Positions 1 through 11,600 of a stretch of DNA of 64,000 nt are shown here, piece after piece. The stretch lies in contig CM057228.1 of NCBI GenBank assembly GCA_029891385.1, forward strand, positions 25,324,809 through 25,388,808, given 5' to 3'. Position numbers and translations under genes: made by a program. Positions within the stretch are counted from its first letter, which is position 1. Each line of letters begins with the position of its first letter. Source of the DNA: Erythroxylum novogranatense. Lineage: Eukaryota > Streptophyta > Magnoliopsida > Malpighiales > Erythroxylaceae. The notes under the pieces were generated by a model, which had not been told where the DNA came from, searched no databases, and was given only the letters and a program-made list of their open reading frames with translations.

Positions 1-104
1 ATTTGAAATGACTTATCAAAATAAAATTTGTAAATGTATATGAGTCACAAGTGTTATAATATTTTAGTACATAACTTAAAAATAAAGTTATAATTTTAAA
101 ATTG

Positions 105-802
105 ATAACAAAGGTGCTTCTGCTCAAATGTACTAAATCAGAGGTTCCTTTGCACATTACATATATGATCCTCAAGAAAAACAACAAAATTTAGCAAGAG
201 CGCCATATGACAAGAGATGAAAAAGCTTTTCGACGCACCAAAATAAAAAAGAGAGAAAATTCATGAGAGAACATTTGTTGTACCATATATATGAGCAACC
301 TGTGGTTTCTTGAAAGCTTAGTGCTAACTCAGCAGCATTGTTTGGATCTCTCCACGAGATAATTATATCTGAAAAAGAAAATGAAGCAAATTGGACACTA
401 AAAAAAAGTCATGATGCACACCTTACTTAAATCCCACTCCAATAAGTACACCATTAGATAAACTTTTGAAGGTGTACTGCTCGATGATGGCTTAGCAAAC
501 AAAATATTATCAGACCTTTCGCTTTCAGACATGTCTTCGGTATGATTGGATGCAAAAGTAATGTCTCATTATCTTCTTCATCAATTACAAATAAACCCAC
601 TCCTCGGATCTCTCGCAAATCATCTTAATTTGAAAATGTAATAGGTCTACCAATTGGATTACTCACCAAAACTCATACATTGGCAATGATAGATTTCTTT
701 CAATTATTAGAACCGACCTCCAAATAGTTCATCGAATATGACCAGTCCCCTGGTCATCCCATTTACCATCATCATTCAGACGGTAAAACTTCACTCGTTG
801 AA
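105..802 (-). pseudogene. Captured fragment of PP4 regulatory subunit 3 (SMEK/PP4R3)
   Basis: Four exon-like pieces read on the minus strand match the N-terminal PH/EVH1-like domain of protein phosphatase 4 regulatory subunit 3. About 802-735 encodes QRVKFYRLNDDGKWDDQGTG. About 620-520 encodes GLFVIDEEDNETLLLH. About 357-290 encodes WRDPNNAAELALSFQETTG, and about 160-105 encodes DHICNVQRNL followed by an in-frame TGA. In the family these exons are consecutive and mediate binding to the PP4 complex in the nucleus. Here the frame is broken by an in-frame TGA after the first piece, small indels and the last TGA. The catalytic-partner and armadillo-repeat regions are absent, unless they continue left of the window. 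The fragment is the last of a same-strand series of unrelated gene pieces, so capture by a transposon is the likeliest origin. Confidence 0.85.
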
Positions 803-2035
803 AGTTAGAAAATGTCAGAAACATTAGCAAAAAAAAGAAACAGCTCCAAATTAGCAAAAAAAAGAAACAACTCCATCAGTGACTTTAAGCTCATGCTAGC
901 AAAATAGAAATCCAAGAAACTTAAGAAAGAGAGTGCTCCGCTCAAGGTTCATATTTTGTTGAGGAAAACCAGAAAAAAAAAGGACCAACAGTTAATATAA
1001 TGCAGGATGAGCCAAAAGAACAAAAAATTAATAGGAAAGAAACATTTTAAAGAAATAAGAAAATAATAAAAGTACAACTTACAACTTAAAACCAAAACTA
1101 ACAAATAACCATTCCACTACACTTCCAAACAAAAGCCAGCAAGTAAACCAACCGTATGTCATAACCAATACATCTTATAGAGAACTTGTCCAACCCATTC
1201 ACCAATTGAATATTCTGATTTGAGCAAGCATTAGCTACTTCCACACTGAAGCACCAACATTTAAATGTACATAACAACAATTCTCTTGAAATTTATTGTC
1301 CAATAGCTTCCTGTAGATCCTAAACTTAGCCACAATGTGGACGTTAGGAATACTCTGTACACAAAGAGAAGAAAACTATCTCGGAACCTCTAAAAACATG
1401 TAGTTGTATCAGAGTTCAAACTTCAGAAACAACCTTGGAAAGTAACAATACCACTTCCAGCATATCTCACTCTGGAACCATGAGTATAGCAAATAAATTC
1501 AACATTCTCCTTCATCACTAAGAGAGATTTAACAAAGAAATAGAGAAGTACGACATGACAGACCCAACATCACCCAACCCATAAGGATATCAACGCAGAA
1601 CTTCAAATCGAAAGTTAAAACATCACCCTCACACTCAAAAGAGCACCATTTTCAAACCCATGACAGACCCAACATGATCACTACTTTTGCCAAACAATCA
1701 CAGATAAATCAATTACACGTCACGACAGCTACATCGTAGATCAAGATTAGTAACTAAAAATAACCATAAAAATAGAAAAAGATTCAAATCAGTTGCATGT
1801 AAACAAAAGTAAATCGAAAAAAGAAAACATATCAAAAAGAAGAAGAAAAAGGGTTTTATCAGATCTAAAGTAACAGGAATACGAAGCAGAAAAATTAGGG
1901 ATTCTGTAAATAAGACAAAGATTGACACAGGGGTAGGTAATTACATTTTCTATGAGAATCCAATCTCAATATTACGTCATAGTCAATCCATATACATGAA
2001 TATAAAAGTACAAGGAGAGGGTTCTGCCATACCAA
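803..2035. other. AT-rich spacer, no gene recognised
   Basis: I recognise no protein, RNA or repeat family here. Minus-strand open stretches of 60-70 codons exist (for example about 1280-1098), but their composition is low-complexity and they match no family I know. The segment lies between the GFA2-like and PP4R3-like fragments and is probably intron and intergenic filler of the same composite element. Confidence 0.5.
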
Positions 2036-3450
2036 ACAAGTTTGGCGGGCCCACCACATCGAGTACAAATGCGTTGAATACTTAAAAATCCATTTTGCAT
2101 AAACGTCTGCAAATATAATGCAATGATATATCACAAAGGGAAAGCATCACTATTTTCCACACTAAAGGTTTCATATACTAAAACTCACCATTCCTGTGCC
2201 TCTGCAGCGCTTACAAAGTTCAGGTTTTACTCCAAGAGGGACTCCATCATCACCTGGAAACGAATCAGAAAAATAATTAGATACACAAATAATATCCAAC
2301 TTTGCTAGAATGGAAAGAAGTAATATAATAACAGATATTAACATACGACAAGCTTTACAAGGCAAATCAGTTTGGAATGTTATAGTTTTGTTGCACCCTT
2401 GAACAACCTCCATGAAAGATATCTCAATGGCAACCTAAATGTCATCAAGAGAAGAAAAAGGTAAATACACCTTTATAGTAACCTCAAAGCACAAATCACA
2501 TTACAAACAAAAGAGAGTAGTTATAAGCACCTTCACATCTTGACCACCAAGCTTTTGATTGAATATATTTTGAAATATCTAGATCCACCGTGTAAAGAGT
2601 AATAGTACAACATAAGCAAAGATAAACTTCTAGCATCAAAGTCAAAAAGAACAAGCACCATTCCTCCCCTCTTATGGTTAAGATTTAAAGCTCATCACAA
2701 CATGAAGTGCATATTTTTCAGAAAGCTCACAATATAAACAGAAGTTTATACAATTATAAGGCCCTAAATACTATCTTCAACAACTTAAAGCTGGATACAG
2801 TGCGAGCATATGCATACTTATTACAAGAAACGAATTAAAATAAAATTATAGAAAAATAATAATAAGAGGAAGTTATTACATCTTCTCCAAAGAAATCAGG
2901 ATCAAATGGATTATGGAATCCTGATCGCTCATAACCAGATGTACTTTGGTGTTCAAATGCAGCATGGCCGAGCTTTAAAAGTGGAAAGGAAAGTCATTAA
3001 AAGCCCGAGTATGAGTACAAGAGAAAGTAAAAGCAGTCTAAAACATAAAATCTAATTTGACATCAAATGGATAACTTTATAGTATATGTCTGACAAAGAC
3101 AGATACTCATCGTATACGCTTTCTGAATCGAGGAAAAGACACTTTCTAAAGTCCCGCCCATCTTATCCTAATACTGATTGGATTATATGCCGATAATCGC
3201 ATATTTTGATGAAAATAAAAGGTGTATAAAACTAAAATTTACATTAAACCTCATCATATTGTGCATGCTTCTCTTCATCTTTCAACACCTACAACAACAA
3301 AAGAAGAAGAAATTGCATTAAATATATGGAGAATGGGAAACAGAGCTAGCAGTGATTGCAGTCTTCGCATTTCACCTCATATGCCTTTGAAACTTCTTGA
3401 AAGTTCTTTTCAGGTTCTGGATCATCTTTATTCATATCAGGATGCAGCTT
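2036..3450 (-). pseudogene. Captured fragment of mitochondrial DnaJ chaperone GFA2
   Basis: Five minus-strand exons match plant type I DnaJ protein GFA2 (mitochondrial Hsp70 co-chaperone). 3450-3376 carries the J-domain HPD motif in KLHPDMNKDDPEPEKNFQEV. About 2972-2880 encodes GHAAFEHQ and HNPFDPDFFGED. 2434-2347 encodes FMEVVQGCNKTITFQTD and the first CxxC. 2253-2189 encodes GVPLGVKPELCKRC, and about 2106-2036 encodes SIQRICTRCGG. Several exons end at good GT donors and start after AG acceptors. The transit peptide, first half of the J-domain, last zinc-finger pair and C-terminal peptide-binding domains are missing. The last piece runs into an unrelated sequence, and one conserved exon between J-domain and linker is not recognisable. 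It is therefore a partial, intron-retaining gene copy, not a working chaperone. Confidence 0.88.
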
Positions 3451-3835
3451 CTTTTAGTTCAAATGAAAATTGAAATTTAGTCAACAAAGTAGGAACTAGT
3501 TTCTAGCTATCAATGAAGTAAATAACTTCATTTGCTATAGTATATAACATGGAAGAAAATATTCTTGTTTTTGAACTTTACCACATTGCCACATTTCAGG
3601 CCTAAGATTCAAAAAAGAAAAAGACAAGCATATATAAACAGAAGTAATATGCGAATCTATATCTACTTGGAGCTTATCCCTAACTCTTGATGTATCCCAG
3701 TCAGTTTGTTCAATGAAAAGCATCACTTTTGAGCTAACCAAACTCCAATTACCACAATAATTATCATCACCGAGAAAAATTATACATTAGCAACACCAAG
3801 TACCCAACTGAGTATAGAAGTTTACCCCTAAAGTT

Positions 3836-4311
3836 AATTCCCTGTCACTTCCATCTTCCTGAATGTCCTCGAGACCAAAATCCTCCAGTGATAAAGATTT
3901 GGCCTTCTCCCTCTGCAATCTTAAAACTTCTGCTTCCTCGTCTATAGGGGCCTCATCATCACTTGATTGCAGCTAGAAAATAATATGCAAACTATATCAC
4001 CAATTAAATATTATGAAACTTTAGAACAATTAACTTGCTACACTGACTAGAGAAAAATCATTTCACCCATGAAAAATGGTTAGTTAACAAACAGAAAGCA
4101 AATAATTTGATAATATAAGAGGGATATTATCTTAAAAATAAATATGAAGTCCTTATCTCAAAATCATAATTATCAGCATTGTAATATTGGTCTTTTTTCC
4201 CACCCCATACAAGGCCCCTTTTCCCCTCCTCTTCGACATCATCATCAGGTATTTCATCATCAACTCCACCAAACTTTGCTTGCAGGAATTTTTGCTACCT
4301 TGCAATTGCAG
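3836..4311 (-). pseudogene. Captured fragment of SAS10/UTP3 (small-subunit processome protein)
   Basis: Two exon pieces match plant SAS10/UTP3, a nucleolar protein of the SSU processome needed for 18S rRNA maturation. The piece at about 4311-4155 reads QKFLQAKFGGVDDEIPDDD and then VWGGKKDQYYNADNYDFE. One in-frame TAG precedes QKFLQ where the family has glutamine. The piece at 3972-3836 reads LQSSDDEAPIDEEAEVLRL, then SLEDFGLEDIQEDGSDRELTL, with AG acceptor and GT donor in place. These exons are adjacent in the family and cover the acidic N-terminal half. The Sas10/C1D helical domain and the C-terminal Sas10 domain are absent. It lies directly 5-prime (on the minus strand) of the GFA2-like fragment, with no shared function. 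Confidence 0.87.
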
Positions 4312-5355
4312 ATTACAAGTCTCAAATAGAAACTGCACATCGTATAGGATATTGCTAAGTGTCAATCAACAATTTTCAAGATCTTGCATTAACCAGCTAA
4401 CATTGTATTGGTGTAATAGTACCTCAAAACAAACTGGACAATTATGGTGCATAGCTCCTTCCACACAATGATGTGCATCTTTGATTGAATTTGAATATCA
4501 ACAACTTGAAAAATTAAATCATTAAAATCGTTACTAAACAACTGAGCTATCAAATTATCTGAATTGAATTTCATCTTCTAATTTAGCTTATCCTATAAAT
4601 CACTCACCACATCTTGTTCAGTGGAAAAAGTTATCCTTTCCTCCAATTCTGTAAAAGAAATCACAAAAGAAATGAATCAGTTCCACGACCTGACACATAC
4701 TGATTAATTTGGAGGAAGCAAGCAGACATTGAACGTTGCTTTAGTTAAGTAGGTACATTCATCACAGTGATATTGGCTCTTCGAAACGTGAAAGAAACAA
4801 TTGGTTTTAAGTTACTACTCAGTTTTATTCCAGAAAGAAACAACTGGTTTAAAGTTATTTTCTTTCTCGATATTACTTGACTAAGAATGAGAAGTCGAGA
4901 AATTTACCTCATCCTCAAAGAATCTGCATTTTGCATAGAAGTACTTCCCTATACCAACTCCACAATAATCTACACCTTAATGAAATATAAGTGGTAAGAG
5001 ATGGGATAGATGTAATAAAATTTGCAACGCTGCTCCAGAAGCACATACGGTACACAATGTTGGAAGCCAAAATAATTAATTATAAAACCATAAAGCAAAT
5101 GCAAAAACAATAGCTGTGATGATAAGTATGAAAAACTGAAAAATCAGAAAACCAGAATATCACCAAAAAACCTTGTTGGACAGGAAAGGAATTTAAATGA
5201 TGAGACACCAACGATAATCTTCAGTTTGATCAATCTTTCAACCAACTTAAGCAATTAGGGTAATATCTATGCATTGCACATGATTCTTATGCCAAAGAAA
5301 CACACCTGAGCAAGAACAAGAAGCATACTCATGTTGTTGCATATGGTTTTCGTAC

Positions 5356-5842
5356 CTGATTAAAATCTCTCCCAGATTCCCACTGAACTGACTATCAACA
5401 AATTCTTCAGCATTGCCTAGCTATATATCAGTTTCAATTATTATATGATTTAGAACATCGCAATTCAATAGTTAAAATAGAAAATACTAAAAAAGGATGA
5501 TCCTTTCAATATGTCATTGTAGAGACTGTATGCTAATCAGATGAATTGGACAAAACTAGAAAAAATAACATATTAACTCGAGTCAAATTTAAAAAAGAAT
5601 TCAGGCATACCTGCAAGTTCATGTACGAATCCACTGAAGCAAGAAAACATGCATCGCAACTGAGAGATAAGTTTATAACTCAATGGCAAATTATGGAGCA
5701 ACCATTATGGACAAAAAGAAGAAAGTAAAGGAAAAAGACAAACATCATGCTTACCTTTGTATTCCATTCCCCACTTAAGTTTTACAATAACAGTCTTTCC
5801 AGTCAAGTTGTTCAAGAAAGGCTTAGGATTAATAGGTACAGT
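5356..5842 (-). pseudogene. Captured fragment of Sm protein F (SmF)
   Basis: Three consecutive minus-strand exons match the core spliceosomal protein SmF almost residue for residue. 5842-5755 reads [18 protein letters not shown] and KLKWGMEYK (Sm1 motif). About 5650-5611 reads FLASVDSYMNLQ. 5420-5356 reads LGNAEEFVDSQFSGNLGEI then LIR (start of Sm2). Introns and splice dinucleotides are retained at these junctions. The start methionine exon is missing. The final exon, which should encode CNNVLYLRGVPEDEE, is only recognisable as a decayed stretch ending FFEDE near 4975-4915. SmF normally assembles with six other Sm proteins on snRNAs. This copy lacks the second half of Sm2 and cannot fold as a full Sm ring subunit. 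Confidence 0.9.
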
Positions 5843-6372
5843 CTACACAATTCCACGTCAGTAACATTATGAAATGTACTAATATGCAACAATCTACTTT
5901 TAATAATTACTAAATATATGACAGACAAATGATGCTTTTAAAAAGCAATAATATGTGGCTTTAGGCATCTTTCAAATTTCTTCAGGATAATGGAAGCAGG
6001 AAAACTCACAGTTTTGGATTGAATTACATCTTATTCCATTCTTTTTTCCCAAATTTCACGCAATAAAAGACCCAAAGGTATGCAACCCACATAATAGTTA
6101 TTTCATCTTATAAAAATATCCCTCTTTTTCCCTCTTTAAGGGAACAAAAGAGAAGGAAGAAACGACATATCTATCCCATCTCCAATTAAAGGCTAGGAAC
6201 AAGAGTGAAGACAAATGCTGATAAAAATTTGGAGCAAATTAACTTGAGCTTCCCAATTGTCAATGATGCAACTAGGATTTTATAAGCTAAAAGCATGCAG
6301 AATGGTAAAGAAAAAGTCAGAAACAACACTTGAGGCAATCCACGTAGAAAGACTTATTAGTTCTTTGTTTAC

Positions 6373-7069
6373 CATCAATCAAAAAAATTGATGCCATTGC
6401 ATGATTGACAGGAAGTATGAGTTTATCGATGCAGCTGCAAATATAAAAAGCTAAACTTGAATTGTTATTACTTCAAGCACCTAAAACAAAACTGAAAAGG
6501 AAAATAGCTCCCAAATTTACCTATATCAAAATGATATCCACCAAACTCGTCAATATTGTGTTGCAGAAGACTATAAAGCAAGTTTTATTATTTCTAAGAC
6601 TAATTTAAAGCATGGATCACAAAGCAGTAGTTTATAGGAATGGCTAATCTTTTACTTAATATTGTGCTGCACAAGACTATGATGCAAGTTTTATTTTCCC
6701 AATATGCAAGCTTCAGCAGTCTTAGCTCACTCTTATAAGTCTTGGTATATCTAATTGTCAACTTACCAACTTACATTTTATAGGCCGCATATCATGAAGT
6801 GCCTCCAAACATCTTAGGAATAACTTCTATTTTCATCAAATACACATAGGTTTGCATCAAGTTCTCTCATTTGCCTTTCCGAGGAATTTGTAATCATAAG
6901 AAAGAGCATCGATATCATAAGTACCGTAATTATATTAAACTTTAACACATAGCAAGCCTATGCATCAGATTTTCTCACCTATGAGGGACCTTATTCTTGA
7001 ATGATGCTTACATTGCTTCCATAAGGGTATTAAGATCATCAATAAATATCGCATGATAGTTGGGACTCT
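6373..7069 (-). pseudogene. Possible exons of a sixth, unidentified captured gene
   Basis: Three short minus-strand open segments are bounded by good acceptors and donors. 7069-7012 reads SPNYHAIFIDDLNTLMEA, 6570-6521 reads LLQHNIDEFGGYHFDI, and 6435-6373 reads CIDKLILPVNHAMASIFLID in one frame. The phases of the first two join cleanly, one codon being split 2+1 across the intron. The third does not continue the same phase without a stop. I do not recognise the protein. The segment lies between the UBP12-like and SmF-like fragments, so a further captured piece is plausible, but chance open frames in AT-rich DNA remain possible. Confidence 0.35.
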
Positions 7070-7218
7070 CTGTCATGTACCCAAAAAAGGTAATCAACAA
7101 GCAAAGTAAAGTCGAATTCTATCATCCAAATCCAAAGAAATTCACAAGAACAGAAATCCTCTGGCATGGTAAAGGTTTCAATGGTCTTCTACAAGCCAAA
7201 GGAAATTTCAGCCAGTAC

Positions 7219-7889
7219 CTGTGAAGAGTATATAGGTTACAAACACTTCTATCAGCATTAGGTCATAAATACTTTCCATTCTCTCTGTCAAGATCAAGTC
7301 GTAAAGGAAACTCATAGCGGTCATTTATCTGCAGGAAATCAATATAATAATTAAGACCTAAACCAAAAATAAAGACCAACATACAATACTAAGTTCATGA
7401 TTTGTTACAATCGGGTTCACAGATTAGCGGAAATTACTTGAGAAACATTAGCTCAAAGATCAACAAAAGCAATAAATTCTCACAAAAATGAAAAAAGAAC
7501 TCTTTAAAAGAGAATATAGCAATTGCATCTCAAAGCTAACTAGGGACATCTAATTATTAAGGTGGAATTGTAGAAACGAAAGTGAAGTTAGCTGAATAGC
7601 TGAAACATAAAGAGGAATGATAAAGAAATATAAGTAGCTTACTTGTCTAGAGAAGTTCAACTAGCAGGAGATAAAACATTCCAGCAGCAGTAAAAAGAAT
7701 TAAATCACAATAAGATAATAAGACCCATACAGTCATCATGTGAAATATAAATACTTTCAGACATAACAAAGCCACGGTTTAATTACTAACCTTCACCATT
7801 GTGTCAAGCATAAGATCATACTCAAAACGTTTTAACTGAAGATGAAGAATAGGAGGGAAGTTTATAAACAGGACTCCTTTCCTAGCATC
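7219..7889 (-). pseudogene. Captured fragment of ubiquitin C-terminal hydrolase 12/13 (UBP12)
   Basis: Two neighbouring exons match the USP catalytic domain of plant UBP12/UBP13 deubiquitinases. 7889-7791 reads DARKGVLFINFPPILHLQL then KRFEYDLMLDTMVKV. 7328-7219 reads INDRYEFPLRLDLDRENGKYL, an in-frame TGA, then PNADRSVCNLYTLH. Acceptor and donor sites are intact at both exons. The exon with the catalytic histidine box (GGHYYAYIRP in the family) should follow and was not found, and the MATH domain and the cysteine box are absent. The stop codon and the truncation make it non-functional. It is the most upstream recognisable member of the same-strand fragment series. Confidence 0.9.
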
Positions 7890-8388
7890 CTGGAAATTGA
7901 CATAAATAAAGGGTATAAGAAACATCCGTGCAGCAATAGATAAGCAAAACTATAAAAAGTTCTCCAACTAAAACAAAAATAGTGTAGACTAAACAGTGCT
8001 CCTTTTTAAAAGAAAAAATAACAACACATCATATAAAAGAAAAAATCCAATCAATTTAAAAAAATTAAAAATTAAAAAAACTCTAATGTTCAACTCCACT
8101 GGAAAAAAAATTCAAACGGTCTTGATGCATGAGCTCCACTCCGACACTATGTACATTGAGCAACAAATTAAAGTATAGAGTTAGGCAGCTTAAATGAGCA
8201 AATGGTAGTTCACCAAACTACTAATCGGATCCTCAACAAACACTTAGTAAACATGGAAAGAACCAGATCCGAAAACTTACATCATTAGGAATGGCAACAA
8301 AAACTAAATTTACGTGATAAAGTTGTTTACTTTTTCCACTGATGAAGAACAATCATTAATCGACAAAGCAAGAAGACAAATTAAACAA

Positions 8389-8608
8389 ATTAAGACCAAA
8401 AATAATAGAAAAAAAACCCACCTTCATACAGATAAAAGATATCACCGTTGGACAAATCAAAGAGATAGATCCTAAACTGACATAACCACACCCACACCAT
8501 TAAGACCAAAAACAACAAAAAAAAACCCCACCTTCATACAGATAAAAGATATCACCGTTGGACAAATCAAAGAGATAGATCCCAAACTGACATAACCACA
8601 CCCACACC
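8389..8608. repeat. 110-bp tandem duplication (two copies)
   Basis: Copies at 8389-8498 and 8499-8608 differ at only a few positions. They share the block ccttcatacagataaaag and the tail cacccacacc. The duplication sits just left of the LARD insertion, in the leader side of the composite fragment element. Confidence 0.95.
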
Positions 8609-8649
8609 AGCACACTTTAAACTGGAAATGGAGGCAAGCCAAAGATTAC

Positions 8650-11600
8650 TGTTGGAACCCGATCTGGGAACCGGATCCCAACCGTAAAGCGGAAACCGAA
8701 AACAAACAGAATTCGGAATCGAATGCTAATCGAATCAAATACAAAGCTTAACGAATTAATCAACTTGAACAAACATCGACATACGTTGTAAACATGAAGC
8801 ATAGAAACTAATCGCGTTGGAAACCCTAAGACATACCATTCAAATCCGGTATAATTTTTTTTCTTACTCACGATAATTTAATCTCATATTCCCATTCTTT
8901 CTTTCTTTTCATTTCTTTTAACTAAAATCTCAACTTTACCAAACTAACTTCTTATTCTATTTCGATCTAAACCCGATTTTACCAAAATTTCTAAGAAGAT
9001 AACGATCGTGATTTTGACAGCCCAAAAATTTCGCAAAGGTAAAACACATCTAATATCACAACCCAACAACACAAATCATCATCGGACCCTCCCGTCCGTA
9101 ATCCATAACACCAGCAGGAATGCACATCTAAACCTAACACTTCATAAATCCTCAATCGATTATATAAAATCTCAATCAATCCCAACCACATTCAATATCT
9201 CAAATCCATATACAAAATCCTCATTCAATATCCAATTACAAACATAAAGCATAATCATACTCAATTATGATCATAAAATCAATATCCAAGTCTCAATTCA
9301 TATACATCCCGTAATAACCGCTTATATACACAAAAGGCAATTCAAGCCAAAACAATATCAATTTCAATTTACACAAAATACAAATGCGCAAAATCAACTT
9401 GACGCTTTTTCATCCGATCTCCCGTCAATACCGGAGATTGGGATGAAAGGGGTGAGCTCTAAGCTCGTGGATAATATATTTATAAATTGAAACATAAGTT
9501 TAAAATTATCTTTTCAAAATTTTCAAACATTTTCCATTCGAAATTTATTCAAAACCCATTTTCAAACTTTCCAAAACATTCATAAACAGTTCCAAATTCA
9601 TAATTGAAAATTCACTTTCTCATTTCTCAAATTCTCAAACTTTTACCAATCATGCACAACTTTAAACATGAATGCATCACATAGCACATAAACAAAATCA
9701 AAAATCACATAACATAACAGAATGGTTTGATGTTGGACCCCACACCCCACCCGTAGGTGTTTGCAGTTATATCATGGCGTGTGTTTCTTGGGTTATACCG
9801 CTGCATCCAACACAAATCACAATAACACATTAAATGGTTTGGTTTGGTCCATAACAGACGATCGCACACTTCCAGATAGCGGTCATTTGTACCGTGAAAG
9901 GAGTCCGTGATCTAACTCCATGCCACTAGCGGACAACCGGAGAAGGCTATAACAAGTAGAAACGAAGGTAATCGACTCACAAAAGGACCCGACCAAACCC
10001 ACATAACACATAAACGAAAACGAAAATTGATTGTTCAAGGCACTTTTCAAAATCTTGATTTTCACATTTTCAAATCATAACATCAAATTGTGTCAAAAGC
10101 TTGACACATGCATATTCCACATATACAATCATATTCAATAAATCAATTAATCACATATAAATCAAACGATAAACATGAATGCAATTATTTCTTTCACACA
10201 TAAATCAAAACATATATAGTTTCATAAAACACATTGCTCAAATTGTCTAAAAACATGATTTTCATAAATCTTGTATTTTCTAAAATCATTTCTAACATAA
10301 GGAAATTAATCCTTCAAAATCATAATATCCAAACATTTTATAAACATTCATTTCTCAAAACTTTGCTTCTTGAATTTTCAAATTCACATTTTAGCTTAAA
10401 ATTCAATAAATAAATATACTACCCACCTTATTTCCATGCTAGATCTTGTCCAATGCTTCAATTTGACTTTTGCTTCTCTCTCTTCCAATTTAACAAAACC
10501 TAAACCATAATCATCCAAATTCACATCATAAATAACATAATCTTCAAAATTAACTTAGAATTCACCAATTTACCATAATTTCAAGCTATCTAACTCACCA
10601 ATTTACAAAACCCTAATTCACCAATTTGGCCTAAACCAACTTATCCAAATTCAATACCATAAATTACAATTTCTTCAAAATTGATTTCATAATTCACAAA
10701 CTCATCATATTTCAAGCCATCTTACTTCAACAATTTCTAAAATCCCAAAATCCCCAAATTCTAAATTGAACCTAAACCAATTCAATCAAATTCGATATCA
10801 CAAAAATCATAATTACTCAAATTGAGCTTAGGAAACATCAATTCCTCACATATTCAAGCTATTTCAATCTCCAATTTTAAAAATCCCCAATTTTCAAAAT
10901 TGGCCTAAACCAATTTACACAAATTCCATATCATAAATCACAATTTCTTTACAATTGATTTCATATTTCACCAATTCATACTAGTATTGATGATTCTACA
11001 CTATTAATTCACAAAATCCTCAAATTTCAAATTAAGCCTAAACCCCCAATTTACAATTTTTCAAATTAAACTTCACCTAAAGCATAAACATCAAAATTGA
11101 CTTAGGATATCTTAGAGATAAACATCAAAAAATTTTAAAGCATCAATTTAAAAAATCCCCAATTTAAAACTTTGGGCATAATCCCCAATTCAAAATTTTC
11201 CAAAATTAAACACAATCATAGTCTAATCTCTTCAATTAATCATAGATAAACTAAATCCATAACCATTCCAAGCCATCTAATACCATAAACTCATAAAAAA
11301 ATTCAAAACTCAACTTTCTCTCACTTACCATTTTTCCACCATTTTCGTTATTTTTGCTCCAAGACAAGCTTTCATGTTCTTCCTCCCATTTCCTCTTGGA
11401 AACCATGAAAATCTCTAAGAAAACCCATAAAAAATCAAACCTTGCTTCTTCTCCTCCATAATCGTCCATGCTTCTCCTTCTTCTTCTTCATTTCTTCTTC
11501 TCCCTTCTTATTTTCGTGGCTCTCTACTGGTTTGGTGTTAAAGAAACGACAGTCATCTGATGTTTCTGCCATGTCATTTAAAATGGGGCACAAATGACCA

